DNA from: Nephrocerus scutellatus
Lineage: Eukaryota; Arthropoda; Insecta; Diptera; Pipunculidae
Length of the DNA stretch: 64,000 nucleotides
Reading direction: 5' to 3'
Assembly (NCBI GenBank): GCA_947095585.1
Contig: OX352763.1
Coordinates: forward strand, 109,781,908-109,845,907
The notes under the pieces were generated by a model. It made no database searches. It was given only the letters and a program-made list of their open reading frames with translations, and was not told the origin of the DNA. The translations under genes and the position numbers were made by a program. How positions within the stretch are numbered: the first letter of the stretch is position 1; every line of letters begins with the position of its first letter. Of the stretch, positions 22,123 to 34,000 are shown one piece after another.

Positions 22123-23755
22123 ATGGAAAATCCCACAACTCACGATAATCAAAATCACCAGAAGACAAAGAAAAAAGCGAAAAACAAAAAACAGAACCAA
22201 CTTACCACACAGTCCCTTTCACAGTCACAGAGGAAAGTGACTGCACCGACGACAAAGAATGCATGCATGCATGTAGTAGCACCAGATGAAGAGCAGCCCG
22301 ACAATAGTCTCAGTAGGAACCTCCAACAGAGTTTGCATATCACAATGGAAAAGTCGAAAGTTTGCAAGAAAATGAATGGAATTGCGACACCAATAGAAAA
22401 CGGAGATGAAGCGCTTGCAATAAACGGCCATGGTCCAGATACATATAGAAACCTTCCAATCACCACATCGAACGGCTGTGTAATTAATGGCAATGATAGT
22501 GACAAGCTTCCAAATATGGAAAATGGAAATTGCAGTAGGACGACAGCGACGACTGAGAAATCCCCCAGCAAAAGCAATACAAACTGCCATAAAGTTGACC
22601 TTTCCGATAAAACGTCTTCGGAACATCCTCCTATCGAAGAAACAAATGGTTTAAGTTTTAATAATTGTAATCAAAGCAATAGCAGTACATCAACCGCCGC
22701 ACAAGATCGAAAATTGCCATCTGCCATAGAAGTAGCATCGTCGTCATCATCTGAATTGCCGCCTGCCATTGTTGAACCTACAGCAGGAGCTGTTGCACCA
22801 TCAGCTCCACTCGACCTATCCAATGTTCATATCGAATACAAAGAATATGAATCGGAATTACAAATGCATGTGAGTGGAGGATTATCATTTCATTTATCAA
22901 TTTCTCAATTTTTTTCCATTTTTCTCCTCCTCAAGGACATAATGCGACTTATTCAGGCGGAGCTGTCGGAACCCTATTCGATTTACACGTATCGTTATTT
23001 CATTTACAATTGGCCAAAGCTGTGCTTTCTGGCTGCACATGGCAACGAATATGTTGGCGCTATTGTCTGTAAGCTTGATATGCATCAGCAAGTTCGGCGT
23101 GGCTACATTGCAATGTTGGCTGTCCACAAGGATTATCGAAAATTGAAGATTGGCACAACACTTGTGCAGAAGGCCATTGAGGTGAGTTGTGTTTCTTTTT
23201 TTTCTTTCCTTTACTCCGCGGGGAAGCATAGGGCTTCTACAAACGCCCGCCAACGAACTCGATTTAACGCCTGAGTTTTCAAGAGACGCCACTCGGTCCC
23301 CTGTACGAGTTGTGGTTAATATAACATAAAGGGATAAAGATGATGAATTAAATTTGGTTTGAATTGAGTGCAATTATGTGAAATGCGTGTCCAAGAATAC
23401 TTTCCAGCAAATACACTAATGCGAGCTAGGTGTTTTGCCTTTCAGAATGAGCACAAATCTCTTTGTTTAAATTAAAAGTGAAATTCAATCCTGGTTGGCT
23501 CATGAAAAGAAAAAAAACCTAGAACTCGACCTAACACATATTATTAAAGTATCCATATAAAGTTATTTACATTTGCTTTACTTCACACAGGCAATGCTGG
23601 CTGATCGCGCTGAAGAAGTAGTTCTGGAAACTGAAATGCGTAATATCCCTGCATTGCGGCTGTACGAGAATTTGGGCTTTGTCCGGGACAAGCGACTTTT
23701 TCGTTACTATCTAAATGGTGTTGATGCACTGCGACTAAAACTCTGGTTTAGATGA
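22123..23755 (+). CDS. Naa30A: N-alpha-acetyltransferase 30 (NatC catalytic subunit)
   Basis: This is the catalytic subunit of NatC, which transfers acetyl from acetyl-CoA to N-termini beginning Met-Leu/Ile/Phe/Lys on nascent chains. There are three exons: 22123-22869, 22936-23181 and 23591-23755, with GT-AG introns of 66 and 409 bp, giving about 385 residues. Residues 1 to about 235 are low-complexity, rich in Ser, Asn, Gln and Lys. The GNAT domain follows: [11 protein letters not shown], then DIMRLI...[41 protein letters not shown], the acetyl-CoA loop [30 protein letters not shown] and the ending [12 protein letters not shown]. These are the family's most conserved segments. Intron 1 stays open in frame, so retaining it would add 22 residues between QMH and DIM, where the family has none. 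The start is the first ATG, in good context (CACAATGG). Intron 2 carries a retroelement tail. Confidence 0.96.
23194..23300 (-). mobile_element. RTE-like 3' tail in Naa30 intron 2
   Basis: Inverted relative to the gene, it matches 3745-3845 (GGCGTTAAATCGAGTTCGTT; CTTCTA..AAGCCCTATG...CCGCGGAGTAAAGGA). It begins only about 12 bp after the splice donor. Confidence 0.8.
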
Positions 23756-24954
23756 AAATTTATTTAATAGTAGATATATATATAAAAAATCACCCATTTG
23801 CCGCCGTTCGTTAGTTCATTTGATGGGAAGTGACTTCAAATTCAATAAAACAACCGGCAGGCAATCAGGTTAACAGACGCCCATCAAATGCTTTGTTTGT
23901 GAAATTTGAGTGTGTGTTGCGTTTAGTTGCTGTTCTTTAACCTTTAGTGCATACTTAAAACCAAACATATAATAAAACAAACAAAAAAGCAATCCAGAAA
24001 CGGCCCATTTGATTTCTTGTTGTTCTTATCGGAGAGCGAATACAAGAGAATCACATTACAAACAAACAAATAAGCACCTTCAGTGTTTCATTATAATATA
24101 GTAACAAATGTATAAATATATTTATCACAAAAACCGTTAAGCAGAACTTAATTTTAAAAGTGAGAACCGGAAATAAAATGCAAATAACTAACTACAATGG
24201 GGTAAAATCAATAAAACTTGCATATATACGTATACATATACAATAACGTAAAATTAATTTTGAAATAAAATATTAATCAATAAATTTGTGTATAAAAATA
24301 ACAAACAAAAAAACAAATTCGCATGCAAACACAAACTAATACGGGAAAACTTAAGCATTAAACAAATTAAGATAGAATTGTAAAACATTTATTATTGTTA
24401 TTATTTAATACGCGCGTATGTAACTAATTTCAATTGTAATCAGACTTTTATTCTATTGTTTGTTATAATTTTTTTTCTAGGAATAATTGTTACAATATTG
24501 AATGACACTCTAAATAGGCAACAATTTACCAATCAAAATCTAATTTGGGATTTCAGGAATCAGGAATCTGCAATCGTTAATAAATAAATTATGAAATTAC
24601 ATAGAACACCGCTAATTATGTAATTTCGTAACACAGCTCTTTTAAAAATAAATACAACATTTGTGTCATGTTTAGCAAAGGCATAATACGTTGCTTAAGA
24701 CCGCAGGCAACAAAAACACTTTGCCACAGGGTGATACGTTAAATTTGATGTACAATAAGGTTTATTTGGATTGTAGAACTTGAGTTTTTTAATTTAAATT
24801 TAACAGAAAATTTACTTACGCTTTCTTATAGTTCTTTTATTTATGAGAATTGGAATAGAAAAATTATATTTCATAAAATTGTTGGATTAATTTTGTTGCA
24901 ACTTTGTTGGACGCCAAGCTAAGCGACACCTAAACCAGAATCAGTTAAAGTACT
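23756..24954 (+). other. Naa30 3' untranslated region and AT-rich spacer
   Basis: Several AATAAA signals (near 23843, 24171 and 24265) could end the Naa30 transcript. Otherwise AT-rich without genes. Confidence 0.45.
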
Positions 24955-26200
24955 ATTCATTCATTTAATACTTCATTCATTTATTAAATAATGCATTCAA
25001 TTATTCATTCATTCACTCATTAAATAATCTAATCGTTCATTAATTCATTCAGTTATTCATTCATTCATCCATCCATTTATTCATTCATTCGTTTATTAAA
25101 TAATCCATTCAATTATTCATCCATTCATTTATTAGTTCATCTAATTTTTCATTAATTCACTCATTAAATAATAGAATTCATTCATTCATCCATCCATTTA
25201 TTCATTCATTCGTTTATTAAATAATGCATTCAATTATTCATCCATTCATTTATTAGTTCATCTAATTTTTCATTAATTCACTCATTAAATAATCTAATCC
25301 TTCATTAATTCATTCAATTATTCATTCATTCATCCATCCATTTATTCATTCATTCGTTTATTAAATAATGCATTCAATTATTCATCCATTCATTTATTAG
25401 TTCATCTAATTTTCATTAATTCACTCATTAAATAATCTAATCGTTCGTTAATTCATTCAATTATTCATTCATTCATCCATTCATTTATTAATTCATTCAA
25501 TTTTTCATTCATTAAAAAGTAGTGTGGGCGCCGTAGCTCAGTGAATAAGCGCATGGATTTCTGAGCAGGGGGTTCGTAGTTCGAATCCCAGAAAAACACA
25601 AAAGTATTTTTCACTGTGTCCCACCACTGGCCCGAGTGGTCCGCTGTATCTTACTTTTGCTGATAAATCTGATACTTGGGACAACTCGGAAGATTAAATA
25701 ATGCTTTCACGCCTTTTGAGTAGATATGTAATTAAGGAATATGCTTAATGGCGAAAGCCGGGTAAGCGCGGGGCTCAATCCCCAATCTCCACCGACATCC
25801 TGTGTCCCACCTCTCGGGAATGTGTGGCAAACATCCGAGAGTGGTGTAATAACTTGTCACGGAAACCTAACAAATTCGCCGTTCGAATACGGCATTAAAT
25901 TGTAGGTCCCTTCAATTTGTGTGCATAGATATACATGGGTCGCGAGATGCTAGGCCTTGAAGCGCAACGGTCTGTCGCGCCGAATATTATTATTATGTTC
26001 ATTAAATAATCCAATGATTCATTAATTCGTTCATTACAAAATGCATTCATTTATTAGTTCATTCAAGTTTTCATTCATTCATGCAGTAAAAAATAATTCA
26101 TTTATTAGTTTATTCAAGTTTTCATTCATTCATTCATAAATAAGCCATTCATTTATTCAATCAGTCATTTCGTTCACTAATTCATTCATTCATTCATTGC
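24955..26200. repeat. (ATTC)n satellite with longer-order units
   Basis: Tetranucleotide ATTC/ATCC/ATTT units dominate. Longer blocks recur, for example CATTCATTCGTTTATTAAAT at 25082, 25203 and 25347 (spacings 121 and 144 bp). A SINE interrupts the array at 25525-25997. Confidence 0.9.
25525..25997 (+). mobile_element. tRNA-derived SINE with a 174-bp internal insertion
   Basis: The head is TGGGCGCCGTAGCTCAGTG, the B box GTTCGAATCCCAG, and the 3' end AACGGTCTGTCGCGCCGAAT plus (ATT)n. Compared with other copies it has an extra segment (25626-25799) bounded by the 12-bp direct repeat CTGTGTCCCACC (25614-25625 and 25800-25811). It lies inside the ATTC satellite. Confidence 0.88.
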
Positions 26201-27299
26201 TGATTCTATAAAAGCAAACAAACACCATAACACCACAACTCCACAACTTTTTCATTTGAGAAAAAACAATTCACTTAACTACTTACTCTTTCTCTTCAGT
26301 TTTAGTGTAGATAATAAACGGACTAATAAACAATTATTTGAAAAAACAACCGAAAAACAACACATATGTATATAGATATATACAATATGTACGCATATAA
26401 CTTAATAATAGTAATAATATATTTAAGAGGTGAAATTAATAACAAAGAAAACCGAATAAAATAATACTTGTGACGAGAGAAGGTGAAACTTAATTTTATT
26501 TTGCGATTTCTTATATAGAAGCATTTTTTAATATCAAAGAATGGACGTTTGCTTCTTTGGAAACATTTTTTAAATATCAAAAAATTAACGAACGTCTTGT
26601 GGAAGTCGTTTTTTCATAAAAGAAAGAAAAGAATGCGTTCATCACTGGGCAGGGCTCCTGGTACTTAGAATGTCTAGATGGGCATTGTCGTGATGTTGCC
26701 TAAGATAGCTTGCTATCCTGGTAGCAATTGTTTTCGATCGTGGTTCTGAATGGGTGTGCTGGCAGTTTTGCCTTTGCTTCGCCCAGGCACTCATACGGAA
26801 AGAACTGAGGACTTTGATGCCAGATATCACTGAGGTCTCGTTGGTACTACGGGAATTGGTATTATCCACATACGAGGCTAACTTCCTTGTAGGCTTACCG
26901 CCAACATTTGGTCGAGAACCCAGTTTCGTTCTGTGCTTGGCCTACGTAGTGGCTTGTGGTTTACTACCCAAATGCTGGTAGAGCACAGGATTGGCACATT
27001 AGAGTGTGCCCTGATGTTACCTGTTCTTTGATACATCAGTGACCGTCCTGATGTAGCCGGTGCGAGTAAGTTTTCGCTGTGGAGTTGCATATCTCAACCG
27101 GTTGTCGTGAACGAAAGATCGGCAGGGATATATGTAGGTCCTGCTCTAACCTTTGAGTTAATACTGTGACTTCTGTATAAGATGGACGTTGATTGTCGTA
27201 TAACTAGTTCATGTCCGAAGAGGATTGTGGGATTGAGTCTTCTAGACAGGTTCCCACGGAAATTCAAAGACTGCTAATTACGCAATGGTAATGCCAACT
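26201..27299. other. Unclassified, probably retroelement-derived
   Basis: The stretch at 26.64-27.25 kb has higher GC than its surroundings and scrambled open frames, as expected for an old element, but I could not match any domain. Confidence 0.3.
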
Positions 27300-28270
27300 T
27301 GGAAGAACACCTTTTCTGAAGAAATGGGGAAATACTATCTGGCCCAGCGGATTTGTGTATATTGAGATTGTTTTAAACTCTAGCAACTGCACGAGTACGA
27401 ATGCAAATCAGTCCGATAGAGTGCTCAATACTCGGATGTACAGGCGGAAGCTAGCTGGAAAATGCGCCTTGTCCTTCTCCGTCTTAATAGCATTTGCTTC
27501 AGTTCCGTCCTATCAACCACTTTTTGGCAACCTCTGGTGTCCCACAAGGCAGCCATTTAGGCGCCCTTCTCTTCATGCTAACAATAAGTGATTTTGATAG
27601 AGCCATCAAACACTCCGCGCTCTCTCTACGCTGACGAAATTATTTCTTCTCCACAAGACTCCCGTCTCCTTCAACCAGACCTAAATAGTTTTTCAAGTTT
27701 TTCGAAATAGTTTTTTTCACCAAATGCCTTATCACACAAGTGTAACAAGCCCGCTCCCCGACATTACCGTCTCGAACGGCCATATCCCACGTGCAATCTT
27801 TTCGTGACATCGGCATATTGTGCGCCTCGGATCTAAATTTCCGTATTCATATTGATAAAATAATTCTTAAAGCCAACTCATCACTTGGCTTTGTCAAACG
27901 GTGGTCCAAAGAATTTGCCAACCCTTATGTGACCAGAACCCTCTACATCACTTTTGTCCGCTCTCTCCTCGAGTAGTTCATGTGTCCAAAATAGAGACCA
28001 TCTAACGTCGTTTTCTCCGATTTACTCATTGAGGTCTAGCTTGGGACGTTCAATCCAAGTTGGATGGTTTTAAGTCTGATATTCACCGCATAAATGCGGG
28101 CTGTGTTTTGTCTCCGAAACTTTTTCTTATTTTCATTAACGATCTTCTGTCTGCAACTTTCAATACATTCGTTCGCAGACGACAGTACCTCTTAACTTCT
28201 CTTGTATGTAGAACTAGGTTCAGATGTGGAACTAGAACAACAACGTATATTGAGCTCGTTACATTATGAC
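27300..28270 (+). mobile_element. Jockey-superfamily reverse transcriptase relic
   Basis: Frames broken by stops give a reverse transcriptase block near 27540 (SHLGALLF-like, then LYADE near 27630), and an intact downstream piece at 27791-27976 (FRDIGILCASDLNFRIHIDK; FVKRWSKEFANPYVT). A second, differently diverged piece at 28060-28200 reads [20 protein letters not shown]. At least two truncated copies are joined here. Confidence 0.75.
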
Positions 28271-29560
28271 CGGGACAGCTTACAAAGTAGGGAGAACACA
28301 TTAGAGTCGAATTTAACGCATGCAAAACCCAATGCTCTTTTCTGGCGATTTCATCGGCCCTGCAGTTCCTCAGAATGTCCATATGCCCCGGCAGGTGAAT
28401 GTTGAACTGCTCCGCCATCTCCCTGAGAGATGATCGGCAGTCTAGGGCTACAATAGAGTTCGTAGATACTGATACTAGGGATCTCAAAGCTGCTTGACTA
28501 TCCGAGGAGATGCAGATATCCTAAGTGGATATGATGGCAGGAGTTATTTGATCGCCATGATTTCTGCTTGAAAAACACTGCAATGATGATTGGGAAGACG
28601 GAAAGAGAGACTAAGATTTAGCCTTTTTGAGAAAAAACCTCCGCCTGTTGTTGAAATGTAGTTGCGGAATGGCGTAGTCTATACCTCCTGGTGGAGCCCT
28701 GAATAAATTCCGAACAGAGGAGTGTCCGAATTCATTTCTTATCCACTGGGAGGTTGCATTGAGGCTAATAGCCGCGCTAGCAGCAACTTGCTGCTGAAGA
28801 TGTCGATGTCGAGTGGTGTTAGGTTGAACAGTATGTCTAGTGCAGCGGAGGGGGTGGTGCGGAGTGCTCCGCTCATACATAGACAAGCCGATCGTTGGAC
28901 TTTGCTTAGTTTGCCGCAATTTATTGCTTTGTCTAATGCAGTGCCCACACCGTACAGATGTGTAGGTCTTTTACCGAAATATAAAGCCATTGAGTGATAT
29001 GAGGTTGAGGACACCATTTGTTACCGATTGCGTTTTACAGGAGAATAGTGCGACTTTGACTTTATGACCTATTTCTTGTATGTTAGGTTTCGACCTTAGC
29101 TTTCTGTCCAGAATAAGACCCAGATATTTGGCTTTATTAGAGAAGGATAAGCTTGTGCCCTTTAGAGAGGGTGGGTAAACGTATGGAATTTTATATTTTC
29201 TAGTGAAGAAGTGTTTTGTGGGGGTTTACTCCCAGATCACAATTATCTGCCCATCTAGATAGTTAGCTTGTTACAAGCATTGTGTAAGAGTTCTTTAAAG
29301 GTCTTAAGGTGTTTTCCTGAAACGGCAATAGTAACGTCATCCGCATACGCGAGCACTCTGCAGCCCTCCATTTTCAGACATATCGGCATCCCGTTCACCA
29401 CATAATTCCATAGAAGAGGGGATAGAACTCCACCTTGCGGCGTTTGCCAAGTGAGTCGTCTGCCTTCACGGCCGACATTGCAGCTGCGATCGCCGATGTG
29501 TTGATGTTATTAAATCGCCCTCAATGTCCATGAATGCTACCATTGTATACTCCTTATGGT
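28271..29560 (-). mobile_element. Dead Loa-like element (RT, RNase H)
   Basis: Reading leftward: TPQGGVLSPLLWNYVVNG (about 29455), VLAYADDVTIAVSG with the YADD motif (about 29350), LSKVQRSACLCMSGALRTTP (about 28905), SVFQAE (about 28570), and then RNase H pieces with GHMDILRNCRADEIARK (about 28385). The order and motifs match Loa/Jockey-type ORF2. There are many stops and frameshifts. Confidence 0.8.
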
Positions 29561-29744
29561 GAAGTGAATAATCACTACATACAAAATAGTTGTTTCTACA
29601 GATTTACCTTTGCAATAAATATGTTAATCATTAGACAGAAGTCTCTCACCACTACTATTGCGTAAAGGGATATCAATCTATTTACAAGGCATTCAATTGC
29701 CCCAAACTTGATTACAACTGTCATATCCAGTTAGGTGCCTCTAC

Positions 29745-30130
29745 AACCACTTTGATAGAATACAGAAACTTTATAGGTGACGAAAATAGTCAAGGAACCA
29801 ATGAATCGTTTGAAAATCGCAGGAATGTCTTCTCTATGTCAATGTTTTACCGGTTTTGCCATCAACGCTGCTCAAGAGAAATAGCCAGCTGCATTCCGCC
29901 CCTTCATGAATTCAACCCCAACTCGTGGCGCTTTTCATGATCATCCGTTTACCCAGCCCATCTTCGGACGTACTAGTAAGTTTACAGATTATTTCTTTAA
30001 TCTTTAGTCGTACCGGTGGAATGTGGAATGCTCTACCAAACTCTGTATTTCTGCATCAATATGATCCGCAGGCATTCAAAATGCATGCACATTCTTTCCT
30101 TTCCTCTTTTTTTCTCACTCTATCGACCGT
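29745..30130 (+). mobile_element. Jockey-like non-LTR 3' end
   Basis: The reading SMFYRFCHQRCSREIASCIP then PPLHEFN, and downstream RTGGMWNALPNSVFLHQYD and AFKMHAHSFLSS, is the conserved C-terminus of a Jockey-like ORF2. The copies at 59.58-59.85 and 18.2-18.4 kb are close relatives. Frameshifts near 29.94 kb break it. Confidence 0.8.
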
Positions 30131-30739
30131 CAGATCAAAAAGGAAATCAATGGGTGCGTTCATGTTCTTACAGCTCCTGTTCGACGTACATAAATTTTCA
30201 AATACCAATAGTTAAGCTTGCCTGACCCAAGCCTAAGATTCGTTCCGGACCAGTAGGAACAGCGCATGAACCGCTGAGTGAGCATTGAACAATGCCTTTT
30301 AAAATCTTTTTGAACCCCGTTTAAGATATTGACTTTGTTTATAACATTGGTGTTGGTCAACCCACATATTTGTATCAGACTATTGCTGAGCCCATAGCAG
30401 TCTAATGACAATATTTTGAAGGCGTTGTGGCACCCGTTTATCTAGTTGCGAGTTGCTCCATCAGAAGAACTGGCTTTATGAGTATTATTAAGCGCGAACC
30501 TTGAAGTCGCAACGATCAAAATCTTCCTTACGATACGGTCGAATCCTGGCACTGGCATCGCGACCAGTTTCTTGCTTACTACCACCATCTCTGACTCGTT
30601 TTCCATTGCTATTAGTGTCTGCCTGCCTGAATACTTTATTTTTTGCTGTTAGGTTTCATTATTTTGGTGACTAGAAAGCACATAATGTAATATTCTCATT
30701 TTTGTAAGACACCATTACCCGTTCAAGTCTATCCCATAT

Positions 30740-30910
30740 CATGTTTAGGACAAGCTATCGACTAGGTTCTGTGCAGCTGAACCGCTATTCAGTGAGCGTA
30801 CGATCCATGAGAGAATTGAAAAATCGGTTAGCCGTTTTCTTTGCCGTCGTGGTCTTAGTTCCGAGACTATTTACTGTTATAGGCGAGTTTATTAGCCTCA
30901 GTCATTTCTC
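30740..30910 (+). repeat. Dispersed fragment shared with 47.14 kb
   Basis: The stretch CAGTGAGCGTACGATCCATG and on through TTAGCCGTTTTCTTTGCCGT recurs at 47.14-47.22 kb. It is probably the end region of a retroelement. It lies just beyond the Mtpap 3' end. Confidence 0.6.
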
Positions 30911-31045
30911 TCGTTGGCTTGCTAAAAAAACAAAATAAATTAAAAACCAAACATAAAACTAACAACAACACAACTTGTGTTTTCGTTTTATTTCTAAGAA
31001 AATTATTTTCTAAAAAATAAACAAACCGCCGAATTGAAGTCTTCA

Positions 31046-34000
31046 TCATCTTCTGTGTCCTTTGGAATTTCCCGTCGTCCCTGAATTCATTCGCATCAGT
31101 TTCAAATCATTTCTCCCCTGAGCCTTGATGCTCTGCACTTGTTGCTTGACTGTGAGATTTTTATAAGCCACCTCCGTGCTTTGAATCGGCGCCGTCTTTT
31201 TATCAAATAAGTCACTCACCTCCACCATACGTGCTTTGAAGAACATATTCGGTCGAATGACAGTCTTCTCTAATGACCTAAACAGCTTGAGAATACCCCA
31301 GGAGCTCTCCAGTTGTTCCGCTTGCGTCAGTGTATTTTCCAGTTCAGAATCAAGTATCCAAGCGGCATTACGCAATTCAATGCGCAGTCGCTCGCATTCC
31401 TCGATGCTGACATTTTTGCTCACATTGAGCACCTGCTCCAGCGGATTAACAATGTACAGTGATGAATGGTCCGGCTTCGAGACGGCACGACCCTCATTCA
31501 ACGATATCGCCCGATTACCAAAATCAAATTGCGAATAAAATTCGTAGAATTGCAGCAGCAATTCATGCAGTTTACTGGAGTTTTTTGTCTTAAAATCGAT
31601 TGTCTTCAAATCTCGTCCAAACGTGCAATTAACTCCATCCTCGGTTACGCGAATATCGTGGCGTGTGGCCGATTTCATGAGCAGACTTATCGATGGCAAT
31701 ATCGGTTGCTTCATTTGTTGCAAAAAGAATATCACCATGCAAGTTAGCGAGAAATTCGATATCCATCGTCCAGGGGAGGGATTCGTCAGACCGCACGCTT
31801 GTGCCCAGCGTCGAATGCAGAAGATTAACGGCCGTACACGCTCGTCAAACTCGCCGAACATGTAAAACAGTTCCGACATGTACGCTCCAGTTCTGAAAGG
31901 TTAAAATGGGGGAGTTTTGTATTATTATTGCAAGATCGTTGGATTAGGATAAGGGCAACAAACATTGATGGAAATTACCGGAAATCTAATGGAAATAATG
32001 CAAAACTTGTACCCAAAGCCAAGATGTAAAAGCGACCTTCAATAATGTTCGCACTAAGGCCATTCAGGAAGCTCTTACTAAGTACGACATAAATCGATTC
32101 CTAACGCATTGAATCATATCCTTGCTCGGAAGTAGGATTACTCGCCAACCTCGCCAGCTGCAATTTTACCAAGTTAGTTGATAGAGGCACTCCACAAGGA
32201 GTGGTTACCACACCTTCACTGTGGCTAATAATAATCAATTAAAGTCTTCTAAGACTTGAGAAATATAAGACGAAGGTAGTTCCGTTGTACTCGTATCAGG
32301 CCAGCACCAGTGCTGCTATGAAAAGGACCCTGGGTAAAGTTAGCTCCTAGGCAACAAGCTGTTGTGGGGATCTGTATTGCGATTGATCGGGAAACTACTG
32401 ACTGCTCAAAACTTGATTTGAGCCAGTAGCGCAACAATCAAGTTCGTGATGTAGTGCTTGCTCTATCTCCTAGTGGTGGCCCCCGGGCATCTATATGTAT
32501 AAATCCTTATAAATGTAGGCTAAAACTCAAAGTCTAGCGTACCGAAAAATGTCCGCTACCGAAACCGACACAACGCCTCGGATAAGTAATGATCAATGAC
32601 GACTTTTGGCTATTGTATCCGGACTAAGATTGGTTTCTGGAATGTAAGGACGCTCCTTGACTCAGGGAGTGAAGGACCTCAAAATGAGTTTCTTCGATAT
32701 AATTTGGACATACTGGGAGTAAGTGAAGTAAGATGGTTCAACGCAGGAGAGTACCAATCCCTAATCCAGCAAACCCTCCGACAGTCCCCGTGAATCTGAA
32801 GTGGGTCTGCTGCTAACGCCAACAGCACGCAGAGGCCTAATTTCCTGGCAATGGTGAAAGATTTGTTGATTTCTGCAACACCAACGACCTTGTCATAGGA
32901 GGCACCATGTTTGTGCATAAGACCTGTCACAAAGTCATCATCCAACCAAATCGACCATGTGGCGATCAGCCGACGTTTAAGGAGCTGTCTTTTAGACTTC
33001 CGAAATAGACGAGGAGCCGACATGTGTATGGTACGGGATCATCACCTTGTGGTAGCTACTGTCCAGTTACGTACTGTATCAGTTTAAAGACTCCGCAATA
33101 TCATCCGAATGCCTTGGTAAAACATCGACCGGCTAAAGATCCCATCAGTACGCCAACCATTAAGGGATCATTTATCGCAAGGTGAGGAGCAATCATCAGC
33201 TCACCGCCGACAACCATTCAAGGACATTGGAAAGCTGTACAAAATGTTTTCAAATCTGGACCGGAAAGTATTGTTGGTAGAAGCCAGGCACAGCACGTAA
33301 GATCGAAGAAAAACGAGAGAAGTGCAGCGTAGTGTAAGACATGACAAATGTAATTATATTGACAACTTGGCATCAGAAGCAGAGGAACCAGCGAGCAGGT
33401 GCGATAGAACCGTTTACGTTTACAGAATCACCAAAGAGCTGACAAGTTGTAACCGTTCTAGCATCCATCCAGTGAAAGACCTAGAGGGTGCCGTAATCGT
33501 TTAAGATGAGGATCAGCTCAAGCGATGAAAGGAGCATTTTTCTACGGTCCATAACTGTGTATTCGCCAACGCTGTCAAACGGAGCTGCCGGAAGTAACAA
33601 TTTCCCGAATTCACACCTCAACTCCCAGTAAAGAAGAGATCGCTACCGCGATCAACGCACTAAAGAACAACAAGTCGGTATGACTAGATGGTATACCCGC
33701 AGAGCTTCTGAGTGCCGCAGACCGCTACTATCACAAAAAGATTACAAACGTTCGTAAATATGTGCCTACGGAGCATCTTAAGGGTTTTCTGGCCTAACCG
33801 TATGTCTAACGAACATCTTTACCAAAGAACGGGTCAGGAACCAATAGGCACAACCATCGAACGACGGAAGTGGCAGTGGATTTGTCATACACTCCGAAAA
33901 GGCGACCGTTCCAAAGCAAACTACGCAATGCAATGGAGTCTGTTATCTCAGAATGGTAGAAGAACGGGTCGTCCGAGAAATACATGGCGCAGATCACTTG

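Noticed and set aside
21706..22200. 164-codon minus-strand frame
   Set aside because: Low-complexity, Phe/Leu-rich antisense of the Naa30 leader; no domain.
22155..22626. Minus-strand frames of 133-140 codons opposite Naa30
   Set aside because: Antisense shadows of the low-complexity Naa30 N-terminus.
22870..22935. Retained 22-residue insert in Naa30
   Set aside because: The stretch is bounded by good GT-AG sites, is hydrophobic filler, and the family has no residues here; treated as an intron.
25525..25600. Possible tRNA gene (box A and box B present)
   Set aside because: The same head occurs in several copies attached to one non-tRNA body, and the cloverleaf arms do not pair well. It is a SINE.
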